64,000 nucleotides of DNA from Gari tellinella (GCA_922989275.2 OV277864.1:70250158-70314157); one strand, 5' to 3'. Shown: positions 52,149 through 61,967, numbered from the stretch's first letter. Notes: a model not told the origin generated them from the sequence alone. Numbers and translations: made by a program.

Positions 52149-52669
52149 AGGCTCGCAACCGGATTTAGCATTAAAAATGGTAATTTGTAAATATATGTCA
52201 AATGATTATATAAATGGGTAAAATTTAGTTTAGGATAATAAATTCTGTTAAAAAATGCATTTCCAAAAAAAAAAAAAGAAGAAGCTCTGATGGGATTCGA
52301 AACTGTGACCCTCCATTGCGGAGACAAACAAGAAAAATGAGGACACGCCTTTACCCCCTCGACCACGGACGCTCTCTATATATATGGTAGCGAATTAACG
52401 TACTTCACTGGTAGCGCTTAATACTACATTATTCGGCTCCGGTTTATGTCAGAGCCCGTGTAGAGAAGCAACAACAACAGCAAAACCGTCAGCTGACGCT
52501 ATTGAAAAACGATGGAATATATCTAAAAAAACTAAGATTCGGTGACGATTCTTGAGACTTTTTTGGACTGATTTTATTTTTAATGTCAGAAGCCAAATAA
52601 TGCCACACATTTGCTTTTATTTGAGTATTTTATTTTATTTTGACAAGTACACCATCCGGTTGCGAGTCC
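52149..52669. mobile_element. Element U: 521-bp hAT-like insertion
   Basis: Flanked by the exact 8-bp duplication CTTTAAAG (52141-52148 and 52670-52677). Ends AGGCTCGCAACCGGAT and ATCCGGTTGCGAGTCC form a 16-bp inverted repeat with two mismatches. It interrupts core 2 of a C copy. It contains a tRNA-like stretch and has no transposase. Confidence 0.75.
52275..52375 (-). mobile_element. tRNA-like / SINE head inside element U
   Basis: On the minus strand GCGTCCGTGGTCGAGGGGGT gives an A-box-like start and GTTTCGAATCCCATC a B box. A T-rich tail (CTTCTTCTTTTTTTTTTTTT) follows. I cannot fold a convincing anticodon stem, so a SINE head is likelier than a tRNA gene. Confidence 0.45.
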
Positions 52670-52752
52670 CTTTAAAGCAGACTGAAAGTAAAGCAAAATG
52701 CGCCTTAAGAATCCGAGCATCTGTGAAATGTGAACCTACGCATGTACGAGTA

Positions 52753-53048
52753 CTTGAGTAGATGAACTAGTAGGTTAACCGTTTAACAAACACGAACATT
52801 CCTGAAACGAATAGACCACGTTGTTCGGGGCAAAAAGAGGATATGTTTTGTTTCTCAGACATATCATTTGCTAAGTCAAACACAGACGCCGTTTTTGTCT
52901 TGTCTTAAGTCCATCTATCCCACTTGTGAATGAAAGCTGATTGACATTTCCAAGCTATTTTGATCGCCGTTTGCCACCTGGTACACACATTTACACTATC
53001 TACTGTAAACCATAATATTGTGTCTATCAGTAAAGGATGCAGCGCTGC
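52753..53048 (+). repeat. Direct duplication, copy 2
   Basis: Second copy of 51523-51814, offset about 1230 bp. The C and U elements lie only between the copies. Confidence 0.9.
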
Positions 53049-53159
53049 GAATTATAGTCGTTCACGTTTGTATATACGCGTCGTACGTTCTCACTGCCAA
53101 ATTTAAACGTATATTTTAATCCTTTCGCAGACAAAATGTCGTTAATATTTTCCGATATT

Positions 53160-53260
53160 TGATTGCAGAAATATTGATACGGGTGTCAAACAGTAACTGT
53201 TTGGATCCTGATAAGACCCCGTCTGAGAGGATCGGCTACCACTTTCAAACTGTTTTGTTC
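53160..53260 (+). repeat. Decayed family B core
   Basis: GATACGGGTGTCAAACAGTA, GGATCCTGATAAGACCCCG, a ruined right arm ending CAAACTGTTTTG. Confidence 0.5.
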
Positions 53261-53325
53261 GCAATGTATCACCTGGTACAATTACATCTTATCTTCACCA
53301 TAACAACGTCAATGTAGAGTACATG
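53258..53325 (+). repeat. Third partial copy of the local duplication
   Basis: ATCACCTGGTACAATTACAT and CACCATAACAACGTC match the 3' part of 51523-51814. Confidence 0.5.
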
Positions 53326-53344
53326 TACAGTCAAACCTATGAAA

Positions 53345-53645
53345 ACCTATCCCTTCAGTGAAATGTTCGGTGTTGGTAGGTTTTCGGAGTTTTGAGGTTT
53401 ATCAGCCATTTAAAAGAGACAGGTTTTGCCCATTTGTACATTGTACCTAACGTCCTATAAAAATGGACGTAGGCAAACAGTGTTAGACTCTGATTAGACG
53501 CCGCATTATGCGGCGTCTGATCAGAGTCTACACTGTTTGCTGAAAGGAATTTCAATATAAAAACAACAGAAAATGAAGATTGAGACAAGGCTCCCGTTAT
53601 ATTGAAAATGGACTAATCCAATATATAAGCATGGAATAATCCAAA
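53345..53645 (-). mobile_element. Family K MITE
   Basis: CCCATTTGTACATTGTACC, then AATGGACGTAGGC. The core 53472-53541 (GTTAGACTCTGATTAGACGC, GCATTATGC, mirror) is perfect but for two sites. GAAAGGAATTTCAATATAAA and ATATAAGCATGGAATAATCC form the long arm. The first 55 bp (TATCCCTTCAGTG ... GGTAGGTTTTCG) belong to another, unassigned repeat. Confidence 0.65.
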
Positions 53646-53703
53646 GTCCGCTATAAGAAACCTTAAACGAATTTCTACTTTTATTGAATGGTGCTTCTCT
53701 TAA

Positions 53704-54004
53704 CACATTACCCTATGGTCTGGTTTAAGCTTTGAAGAGAGAGGACCACTTAAAACAGGTTGAAAGTATAGCTGAACGCAACATTAATGTACATTATGCT
53801 TTACGTTCAGCCTGCTTTAAGTTACAAATGCTAGGGTATAGAATATTGTATTTTCATAATTGTATTAAGAGGAACTTTTTTCTTAGTGGAGGAATAAACT
53901 AAAGGAGTAAACATGCGTATATGTAGGGCTCCTATCTGATCAAGGTCTACACTGATTGCATATGTAATCAGTAATCTCTACAGAGGGCTGTAGGGTTTAA
54001 AGGG
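53704..54004. mobile_element. Family C MITE continuing into a D half core
   Basis: TTAA, CACATTACCCTATGGTCTGG, core 2 (CTTAAAACAGGTTGAAAG ... TTCAGCCTGCTTTAAG). After CATGCGTATATGTAGGG it changes to CTCCTATCTGATCAAGGTCT and ACACTGATTGCATATG, a D half core. It ends TTTAAAGGG, TTAA. Confidence 0.55.
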
Positions 54005-54034
54005 TTAAGGCAGTTCTTTAAAATATATTGCAAA

Positions 54035-54190
54035 ATGACAGAGAGTTCAAACCCTGATCAGAGGACTCCTTGATGAGTCATTTAATCTTGGTCTTTATTG
54101 TTTGCTTAGAACAAGTATACACGTCACTGGTACACTGTCTTTTAATGTTTTGTATATAGGTTACTATATAGGTCGCTGGGGTTTAAAGGG
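54035..54190 (+). mobile_element. Decayed family D MITE
   Basis: AAAATGACAGAGAGTTCAAA, CCTGATCAGAGGACTCCTTG, TTGTTTGCTTAGAACAAGTA, TACACGTCACTGGTACAC, GGTCGCTGGGGTTTAAAGGG. Confidence 0.6.
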
Positions 54191-54279
54191 TAAAACCGGT
54201 ATTATAATGCTTTCTCCATTGTCATAACAGGGGTTTTATTGTTTATTGCAGAGTGAATGTCTTCTAGATTCTCTTTGAT

Positions 54280-54480
54280 ACAGGTTGTAAGAATTTATAA
54301 TTTCCTGTTTAAACGAAGCTAAAGGCAAACACAATGCAATAAAATGTAAGAAAGAACAGCTTCATGAATTTCACATTGTTTTGAGCCCAATCAGACACCG
54401 AGTTACTGGAATCAAGATATTTGCAAAGGACACTATTTCTCTGAGTACAACCGCTTTTATTGGAAATAAAGCAATAAAAT
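54280..54480 (-). mobile_element. Old family A remnant
   Basis: TTTCCTGTTTAAACG, GCAAACACAATGCAATAAAA, GAGCCCAATCAGACACCGAG, GCTTTTATTGGAAATAAAG. The ends are lost. Confidence 0.45.
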
Positions 54481-54669
54481 AATCCTTATTCCTTTTCTAA
54501 AAATCTGACTGGATATCCGACCTTGGACGGGACATAAGAATCGATTCATATTAATAATATCGTCATGTATTTCAAATGCAAGTATTCCATAAGAATGTCT
54601 TACCAATAAAGATTATTGTCGTCGTTTGAATTAATTGCTTCTCTTAAGGATTATAGTACCGTCCGCAAG

Positions 54670-55110
54670 GAAATTTCACATTTGATCCTAGCGACGGGTA
54701 AACTCGTCGTTTACAAACAGTGTACCTATAAACAGTACACCTTTTCTATGCAAACAATGTATACCCAGACCAGAAGGCTTCTAAAGGAGCCCTCTAATCA
54801 TGGTCCGCAATGTTTTTAATTTTGTATTATCGTACAGAAGGCCCAGGGTGTAGTAACGATAGCGGTGTAGCTTATTTTAGCTTGATAAGTCCATCCATCG
54901 GACACAAACCTACCACTAGGATTTCTTATCAAAAGTGTTATATTTATATAGAGAGATTTGTAATCACTAGAAACTGTAAAGTTTATGTGAAATAAAATTA
55001 TGTTCTGTTCTACTCTGTTCGTAATAAAACGACCCTAAATGTTAAAAAATGGACTAGACTTAATTGGAACCTAGGATTGGTCATTAAAAGTTTCAGGGGT
55101 GAAAGAGTGA
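54670..55110 (-). mobile_element. Family D MITE split by an insertion of about 190 bp
   Basis: TTTGATCCTAGCGACGGGTA, AGTACACCTTTTCTATGC, core GAAGGCTTCTAAAGGAGCCC. After TTATCGTA (54831) about 190 foreign bp begin CAGAAGGCCCAGGG. The D arm resumes at about 55023 (AATAAAACGACC, AAAATGGACTAGACTTAATT). Confidence 0.55.
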
Positions 55111-55316
55111 ACATTTTAGATCGATCAGGGATTATGTTATGTCACCATGTTGATGAACAAAAACATCGCGCTTATTGAATTTCCTTCATCTTAATTATGT
55201 AAAATGTCGAACTCGGCTTTTATTATTCTTTAATGATTTCCCCAGTCTGGAATGCATAAATCTCGTGCACAGACTCTTGTGATCTTGACAAATATGACAA
55301 GCGTGGGAATATTTAA

Positions 55317-55555
55317 CTATTTCACTCTCAATGACGTCACAAAGCACCTTTGCAAACAGTTTGGGTCCTGATCAGACGCCGCGTAACGCGGCGTCTGATC
55401 CGGACCCTAACTGTTTGACACTCGTTTCGAAATTTCGTCAGTCATATTGCCTTAAATCTAACTTTGACACGATATTTCCGACAGCAGTATTGAAGCTGAC
55501 GACACTATGGCGGTCAAGGGGTAAACAACTTTCGACACTTTTGATCATGAAAGGG
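55317..55555 (+). mobile_element. Family B MITE, well preserved
   Basis: TTAA 55313-55316 and 55556-55559; ends CTATTTCACTCTC and GATCATGAAAGGG. Core 1 at 55350-55418 shows paired GGGTCC and GGACCC. CTTAAATCTAACTTTGACAC is in the long arm. Confidence 0.85.
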
Positions 55556-55559
55556 TTAA

Positions 55560-56765
55560 AAACTTTAACCGGTTTACGCCTGGATATTGCAATGAACATA
55601 CTATTATTATTTATTTATTTCTCTTCAGTGTACAATACATCAGTAATAACATAACATACCAATAATCACTTAGTACACTACCACTCTATTCAGAGTTATA
55701 AGAGACTATAATCAAGCAACTTTAAAACAACATATCAACTATCATACACATAAGATAAGATAAGAGTTGAATTTAAATAGCAATTTGCAAGAACTATACT
55801 GAAAAGACACATGTAGAATAAGACCTGAGACTAAAACAGGTCATATGTGTCTTCTCAATACAATTCATGACACATTAACTAAACTGAATCCAAATATCAC
55901 ATATATTATTGCACCACTCATTTAGGGAAAGCTTAGGCAATACTATGTATGCCTGTTTAATATTTTATAATAGTTATACAGTGTTGATCTAAAGACATTT
56001 GAGTGTTTGTTCATATAACAGAACATTTGATACGAAATAGCAACGCGGCCTCCTACCGGGATATCCTTTCCACGCCCATAACGTATTAAAACGTTTTGAC
56101 GTTTATGGCACAATTTGGCTTCCGTAGAATGAAAAGTTAGGATTCGCACATCACGTTGGAAGACTTTTCTGAAAGGCCAGGTTCGGCTCTTCCTATTTCT
56201 AGAATATCAATGGTCTCATGCAAAATGTGACACTTTTAGGCAGCATCGAAAATGGATCCAGACACAAATTTGCAAGATTGGAAAAATGCGAATGCCAGAG
56301 GGGCCGAAACGGTCCATCTTTCTACTTTCGGTTTAAAATGTACGCGACCTTTTTGTCAAAACCCGTTATAAAAGCACTCATCCTGGAATTCAGTAACACT
56401 GACATGTCAACACAAATCTCACAAAGCTCAAACTGAGCTCAATATCCTATTTTTTTTAGTCGTTTGGGTATTGCGTGAACGCGATTTAAATATAGCGCTT
56501 CTAAAATAGATTGTCACTTTCGGTTTCGTGTTGACACGTCAGAGTAGAGTGTAGTGTTTATTCAGAAAATGAGCTCAAAACTAGTCCGGTAGTGTCTGTG
56601 TTATGTGTACAAAATCGGTCAGGCTTGCTAAGGATATGCACTAAGTACTAAATGAATATTTTGGTTAGTTGGCACTAGGTTTTTATATCTCTTCTACTGA
56701 AATAGTTCGTGCTTCAAACGGATCATTTGCTTCTTTCAAGATTAGATCTTATTCATTATAACGAA
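55560..56765. other. Long stretch without recognised element
   Basis: A short imperfect hairpin AAGACACATG ... CATATGTGTCTT lies at about 55803-55853. The rest is unassigned; a 72-codon frame at 56218-56436 has no family likeness I can name. Confidence 0.45.
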
Positions 56766-56769
56766 CTTA

Positions 56770-56870
56770 TTAAGGAAATTTAGATTCGAGTGTCAAATAG
56801 TTTGAATCATAATCAGACCTCAGGTTTTGTGTATTTAAACTCCAAACTTTTTGCGCATTTCAGTTGTTAT
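56770..56870 (-). repeat. Decayed family B core
   Basis: ATTCGAGTGTCAAATAGTTT, GAATCATAATCAGACC, CCAAACTTTTTGCGC. The right arm is only partly paired. Confidence 0.45.
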
Positions 56871-56904
56871 GCGCTCAAAGAATTCGGACGATTAGTATCG
56901 ACTT

Positions 56905-57030
56905 TTAAATCTGAGTGGCAAACCGTTTTGAGCCTGATTAGACACACGGTTACCAGGAATCTGATCTGGCTCCATTCTGTAAGCGATGGAAATAAATGGC
57001 TTTGGAAAGAGCGTATTTGTTGAAATATTG
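56905..57030 (-). mobile_element. Old family A half copy
   Basis: CTGAGTGGCAAACCGTTTTG, GAGCCTGATTAGACACACGG, GATCTGGCTCCATTCTG, CGTATTTGTTGAAATATTGC. Confidence 0.5.
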
Positions 57031-57265
57031 CCTAAAATAGGACATTGGCAAAACATCCAATGGTCCTAATAGCTCATCCTGAGCAGGCATTTGAGCTAAA
57101 CATTTGAAACTCATCTTTCAAAACACAATCAGAGAATAAAAGATTGCGAAAACAACACATTTTATGACTGCACTTTATCACACAAACAAGATTTGAAAAC
57201 TCTTCGCTCTTGTTCGAGTTCTATCAACTACTGAACTAGAGTCGAAAGGGCAACCAAAGGTAGTT

Positions 57266-57455
57266 ATCCCTTTCACTGCTGCAATATCGTCTGCTTAAAA
57301 TTGTCGTCTGCTGGATTTTTTCTCCAAAATTACATATTTGACATTTTGTCAGAAGAAACAAAAGTACGAATGACAAGCAGTTTGAATCCAGATCAGACGC
57401 CGCGTGACGCGGCGTCTGATCTGGATTCAAACTGTTTGCAAATGTAAGCCATGCA
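57266..57455 (+). mobile_element. Chimeric MITE: B-like end with E-type interior
   Basis: TTATCCCTTTCACTGC is the TTAA-class B terminus. The interior ATATCGTCTGCTTAAAATTG, TCGTCTGC and the perfect core 57374-57440 with GAATCC spelling are E-type. TAAGCCATGCAAGTCG continues the E arm. No E terminus is present. Confidence 0.6.
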
Positions 57456-57850
57456 AGTCGTGCTCAGCACCCCTAATGCCAATGCCAAATTGGCACAGTG
57501 AACAATTAGCGAATGTACAATAAAATGAGGGTGGCCATTATTCATCCCTAATTGGCCTATAAATGTCACATTTTTCGGGGATTAGTAGTAAAATTATTTT
57601 ATCCATCTGTCTGTAATGATTATCCACGATGCTAAAAGAGTCAACAATGGGTTGTAGTTGCAAATACTTACTGCCAAACTTGTGTTAATCGACCTTTCAA
57701 AAGAAGACGGTTTGGAAGTATTTAAGACATGCGGTGGTGGTTAAAAACAGAATAGATTAACTAACAAACTCTCTGACAGCTTCATTTAGACAAGCTTGTT
57801 AAAAAATCCAACAAAGAAGCTTTTCGTGATACCTTTGTTTTGCATTAAAC
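57456..57850. other. No feature seen
   Basis: AT-rich, unrecognised. A small inverted AATGCCAAATTGGCA lies near 57480. Confidence 0.4.
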
Positions 57851-57855
57851 GGTTG

Positions 57856-58102
57856 TTTAATCAATTACACAATTTATATGTCTTTTACGACTTTGATTCA
57901 TTCTCCATTGAAGAAATAGTTTCAATTTATATAGTATTGAATATGCAGCATTAGAAATATATTCTATATTCTAGGAGATGGTAGCTTAAAGCTTATTGAA
58001 AGTAAATCAGAATGCGCCTGAGGCGCATACTGGCTTACTTTCAAACTGCTTTAAGTGGTTATCTGTATTTAAAACTAGAAAGAGGTTTCAGAGTAGTCAG
58101 TT
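57856..58102 (+). mobile_element. Old family C MITE
   Basis: ATTCATTCTCCATTGAAG arm, core 2 worn (CTTAAAGCTTATTGAAAG ... CTTTCAAACTGCTTTAAG), end AGAGTAGTCAG, TTAA. Confidence 0.6.
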
Positions 58103-58104
58103 AA

Positions 58105-58760
58105 CATAAGAGGTTATTTTGGCCCTAGTTGAATGATCTATAGATACAGGTAAGTCTTTACGTATGACATATAAAAAGTAAATGTTGTTCAGAACGGCAG
58201 AAGATGGCTTAGAAATACCTTAGACAGTCGGTTCTTTCAAATAAAGTTACAGTCAAATAATAAAGCTGTTTTGACAGCTTAATTTAGAACAAACGTAATG
58301 CAGAAAGTTCCTGGTTATCTGTATAACCTTTGCTCTGAATGAAACTGTCGTCTGTCTTTTCTTTAGAGATGTCCGTGTTTCTTAGGTAAATGTTCATGGA
58401 ATATAAGTCAGGCTGTGCATTGATATTTGATAATATTATAGTAAGTGCATGCGTTTAATTTGCATGCTTTAATACGACTATTCAAACATTTTCCCCGAAT
58501 ATTGTACGCCATTATGCATTATGGAAATGTAATACTAATCGCTTAATTGATTAAATCAGACGTTTAAAGCTAACTGAGACATTTGTCCATACCATAATAC
58601 ATTTTGTAATAAATCAATGCAATATACAAATGTAGAATCTAGAAATACGTGTATACATAATACGTGTGTGTACATGCAATGTAGGCAGAATAAAAATGTG
58701 TTTATTTCTATGCTGGGATCACACCTCAATCTTTTCTAAAACGTATTATGCGTTAACCTA
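58105..58760. other. No feature seen
   Basis: AT-rich, unrecognised. Confidence 0.45.
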
Positions 58761-58765
58761 GCAAA

Positions 58766-58875
58766 TTATATTTGCAAACAGTGTAGACCAATATCAGAGG
58801 GTTCCTTCATGAACCTTCTGACCTGTGTTCGCACTGTTTGCCTTTTGGTTAAATAGTTTGAGGGTGAAGGGTCAA
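58766..58875. mobile_element. Family D MITE, partial
   Basis: Core TTGCAAACAGTGTAGACC, ATCAGAGGGTTCCTTCATGA, GCACTGTTTGCC; a D-like end GAGGGTGAAGGGTCAAC. Confidence 0.6.
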
Positions 58876-58879
58876 CATA

Positions 58880-59495
58880 TTAAACTGATCATTATTTAGA
58901 AAATGGAAGAGTCTATTAAAAAATCAGAAGGTAAAGACTTAATACTTAAACCAACAAAATATGTAATACCAACATACTGTTTAGAATATAAAACTTGTAG
59001 TGCTTGGCGACAGCTTAATTATATTGGCTAATCAGACAGATTAGATCATGAGAGGTCTTCAAATGCAACAAAATGATTTGTTAGCATATAAATATTCATT
59101 AAGTATAATATATTTCGGAAATGAAACGTCTGTTTACTTTATTTTCCTTTGAAGAAATTCAAACATTATACCCAGTCTCGACATTTTCTAAGTGTTCCCA
59201 TGGAGAAATTCTATTTTAATGTTATAAAGGGTGTTCCTATTAGTGTTTCAGCATTGAAGCAATTAAATTCACAACAAGGGGCTAAAGTTGATTGATCGAA
59301 AGAGAATCTTCTCATAATTACGTTTAAAGATTCGATCATTAGTAAATTGCGAAAGGAGATTGAGGGACATGCACTTGTGTCATTGAAATATGGTCAGCCT
59401 CAAACTTTAAGCTAACTCAGCACATTGTGTGCCAACTCTTTGCAGCTGTTCGCAGAATGTATTAACAGTGAAGAAGACACTATTGCCCGTTTAAA
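58880..59495. other. No feature seen
   Basis: AT-rich, unrecognised. Confidence 0.45.
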
Positions 59496-59499
59496 TACT

Positions 59500-59772
59500 A
59501 CCGCAACCGTGGCCTAGTTGTTAGGGCGTCCGCCTCGGAAGCGGGGGGTCGAAGGTTCGAATCCCGGAGCCGGGTAAGGGGTTGGGACTGATATGGCCGG
59601 TTGGTGAGCCGCCAGCTAGTTAAACGAATTGTTACCTTAGGCCCGTCTCTGCCAGTCGCCCGGCAACATGAGAAGAGCTTCGGGAGGTACTGTGCGCGCA
59701 AAAAGGATAGGTGTCTCATAAGGCTGGTCCTTTCAATAGGGGTGACACTATAATAAACAAAGCCTTTACCTT
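59500..59772 (+). mobile_element. tRNA-derived SINE, apparently full length
   Basis: The tRNA-like head at 59503-59575 has an A box (GTGGCCTAGTTGTTAGGGCG). Its anticodon stem is TCCGC/GCGGG around the loop CTCGGAA (CGG at the anticodon position). The B box is AGGTTCGAATCCCGG. The acceptor ends do not pair, so this is not a working tRNA gene. A body of about 185 bp follows, then the tail AAAGCCTTTACCTTTAC, where CCTTTAC repeats. Transcription would be by RNA polymerase III. Partner LINE unknown; the tail differs from the RTE fragment at 11866. Confidence 0.8.
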
Positions 59773-59839
59773 TACATTTTACTACTCAACACAATTACAA
59801 ATGCAATGCAGTATAATTTCATTGTATTCTTTTAAAATA

Positions 59840-60015
59840 AACGAATTTCTCCGAAAACCGCTTTGTCCGTTCAAAACTGTTTAAAAGAAGATCGGACGCC
59901 GAGAGTTTCCAAGCTGTTTTCGGTCCTGATTGAATAAATCACCCGCAGTTCCAAAAGAACCTGACAAACAGTATTTTGTTTTGCGTTTCTCTTAGTTTAA
60001 ACGGAAGAGAAACAC
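59840..60015. mobile_element. Old family A remnant
   Basis: AAATAAACGAATTTCTCCG, GGACGCCGAGAGTTTCCAAG, then TTTTGCGTTTCTC, TTTAAACGGAAGAGAAAC. Confidence 0.45.
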
Positions 60016-60384
60016 CATAGTATTTCTTAAACATTAAAAAATAACAATGTTCCTTACGTGGTCGTTATACTAATAGTATTGTACTGTATGCGTATCCATT
60101 TAGAATATTTACACATAGTAAATATATTACGACATGGCCGCGTGTCCAGTTCAATCAAACGAGAGCCAGAAATGCGTTATAGTAAGGCACTTGTGTTATA
60201 TCTTCAAACAACGAGATGTTTCTCACGAATTATAGCAAATAGATGGCATTGTGGCATCCACAAAGGTCTCATTAAACCAATTCTGGTAGGTTTCTTTCAC
60301 TTGCCTGTATAGTATTATCTCAATCATAGTCAGACAGAGCTAATTACAAGTCTACTTATCCCTTCCTCAAAGACAAGTATGCTA

Positions 60385-60603
60385 CAGTAGATTCTCCCTA
60401 TTACAACCAAGCCAATTTCTGTAAGATGTAAGTTTTTCGATGTTAAATGCAGGTTAAACCTAAAGCAGGATAAAAGTAAAGCAGAAAGCTCCCATAGGAG
60501 CTTTCTGCTTTACTTTCATCCTGCGTTATGTTCTGATATGGGTTTAATTATAATATAGTTAATGGGTGGTCGTTTTTAGTGGGCGTACCAAACAGTTTTA
60601 CTG
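60385..60603 (+). mobile_element. Family F MITE carrying a core 2 relative
   Basis: TA, CAGTAGATTCTCCCTATTAC; right end GTACCAAACAGTTTTACTG. Core 60463-60527: GCAGGATAAAAGTAAAGCAG, AAGCTCCC ATA GGAGCTT, then the mirror. The arm GCAGAAAGCTCC is intermediate between core 2 of family C and that of the F copy at 7568. Confidence 0.75.
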
Positions 60604-61265
60604 TTCGTTTGTATATATTTGAATTCAGAACAGGCGCTTGGTTTTTAGTTTATTTGTATAAACGTTGATGGCATTAACGTCTAATGGACGCTTTTTACAG
60701 AACAAATACAATGTATTCCATAATCGTTTTAATCACTATGTAATTAGCCTGTTCAGTAGGAAAAAGTTTTTGTTCGAAACCTGGTATCTGCCTAGGTTCT
60801 TAAATGTTTGTCAATGGTAAGTGTAAACTATATATGTTTTTGCTAAGTGTGCTATAAAACATTACTAACGCTGATCAGATGCTGTTTTTCAATACAGAAT
60901 TTGATATAAGTATACATATACACTCCTTTCTATCAAATGTTTATTCTACAAATGATACGGCTTATCAATTTATTTATCATTTAAAACGAATTTTTTTTAG
61001 CCTCTTTCCACCATAAGTATTTTACTTGTTTTAGCGTTAAAACAGATTGCTTCTTAAAGGAAAGGGGAAGTATACCAGCATTTTTGCTTTCTAATGATGT
61101 CTATGTACTTTTCCGTTATGTATTTTAAACAGTGGTGTGTGTAGGAAAAACTTCTTTTAATCAAAATAGGGCAGAATCAAGCCATTGCATTTCTGTAATT
61201 ATTCGCACGCCCTCCAATAAACTGCATTTCTGTTAAGGAACACATTATAAAATACGTCGTCACCA
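60604..61265. other. No feature seen
   Basis: AT-rich; a lone GATCAGATGCTGTTTTTC near 60873 has no mirror. Confidence 0.4.
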
Positions 61266-61289
61266 TAAATAGCTAGATAGACGGTATTC

Positions 61290-61755
61290 CTTATCGTTTA
61301 AGTCTTATCAGACGCCTAGTTACTTGGAGTCTAACTTGTCTCTGAAATGCTTGAAATGGACATATAGGATCTGTCATGAGTCGATGTTTAAGACAAGCGG
61401 ATCTCAAACGAGTCTAGAATTGAAATGTTATTAACCTTAGCGAGCTTTATAACTTTTCTATTCTAGACGAGTTTGAGAGTATTAAACATCGACTAGTGAC
61501 ATATTCTTTTTCTCACATAACCAACGATCTTAAGTTATTTTTAAAGCAATAGGCTTTTTTCGGAATCCCCGTGACGTAATCACGTACAATGACGTTATAC
61601 AGTGACGTCATCAAATTGATCTCACACATGTTGGAGACAAGGATATTCGTAATCGTTGTTCGCTGTTGAAAACAGGAGTAGATCTAGTTATGTGAGAAGT
61701 AATTGTTTGAATACACACGAGTTTATCAGAAATACATTACGTCTTCTCCACTATA
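61290..61755 (-). mobile_element. Family A remnant with a large palindromic insertion
   Basis: Half core TTATCAGACGCCTAGTTACT and GAAATGCTTGAAATGG on the left; CACACGAGTTTATCAG, TACGTCTTCTCCACTA on the right. The intervening part contains the hairpin at 61373-61502 and a TGACGTCA-containing stretch (61570-61612). Confidence 0.45.
61373..61502. repeat. Long inverted repeat inside an A remnant
   Basis: GTCATGAGTCGATGTTTAA, CTCAAACGAGTCTAGAAT and the mirror ATTCTAGACGAGTTTGAGAG, TTAAACATCGACTAGTGAC, with a spacer of about 40 bp. Confidence 0.75.
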
Positions 61756-61759
61756 TTAA

Positions 61760-61967
61760 CCCCTTCACTGCCATTACGTCATCAATTTTAAAATATTGTC
61801 GTCTGCTTGTATTCTTAAATTAAATAGTTAGTTATTTTGACTTATGAAATATTGAAATGAGTGTAAAACAGTTTGTATCCTGATCAGACGCCGCCTTACG
61901 CGGCGTCTGATCAGGATCTAAACTGTTTTCAAATTACTTGTGTACTCGGGGTAAGGCTGTGAAGGGG
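61760..61967 (-). mobile_element. Family B MITE, well preserved
   Basis: TTAA 61756-61759 and 61968-61971 flank CCCCTTCACTGCCATTACG and GGTAAGGCTGTGAAGGGG. Core 1 at 61867-61930 has a CCTTACGCGG centre. TTGTCGTCTGC is in the long arm. Confidence 0.85.

Larger units (their letters stand above)
52012..52709 (+). mobile_element. Half family C MITE carrying a hAT-like insertion
   Basis: It shares TTAA 52008-52011 with the preceding C copy. CCTCTACCCCATGGAAGG starts it. The core 2 left arm is split by element U and resumes CAGACTGAAAGTAAAGC. It ends at the palindrome centre GCGCCTTAAG; the right half is missing. Confidence 0.65.

Noticed and set aside
52283..52373. A second tRNA gene on the minus strand
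   Set aside because: A and B boxes exist, but no anticodon stem folds and a T-rich tail follows; more like a SINE head.
56218..56436. A 72-codon frame as a small gene or exon
   Set aside because: No similarity that I recognise and no clear splice sites; left as unassigned sequence.
59503..59575. A functional tRNA gene with anticodon CGG
   Set aside because: The acceptor ends do not pair and the sequence runs into a SINE body and repeated tail.
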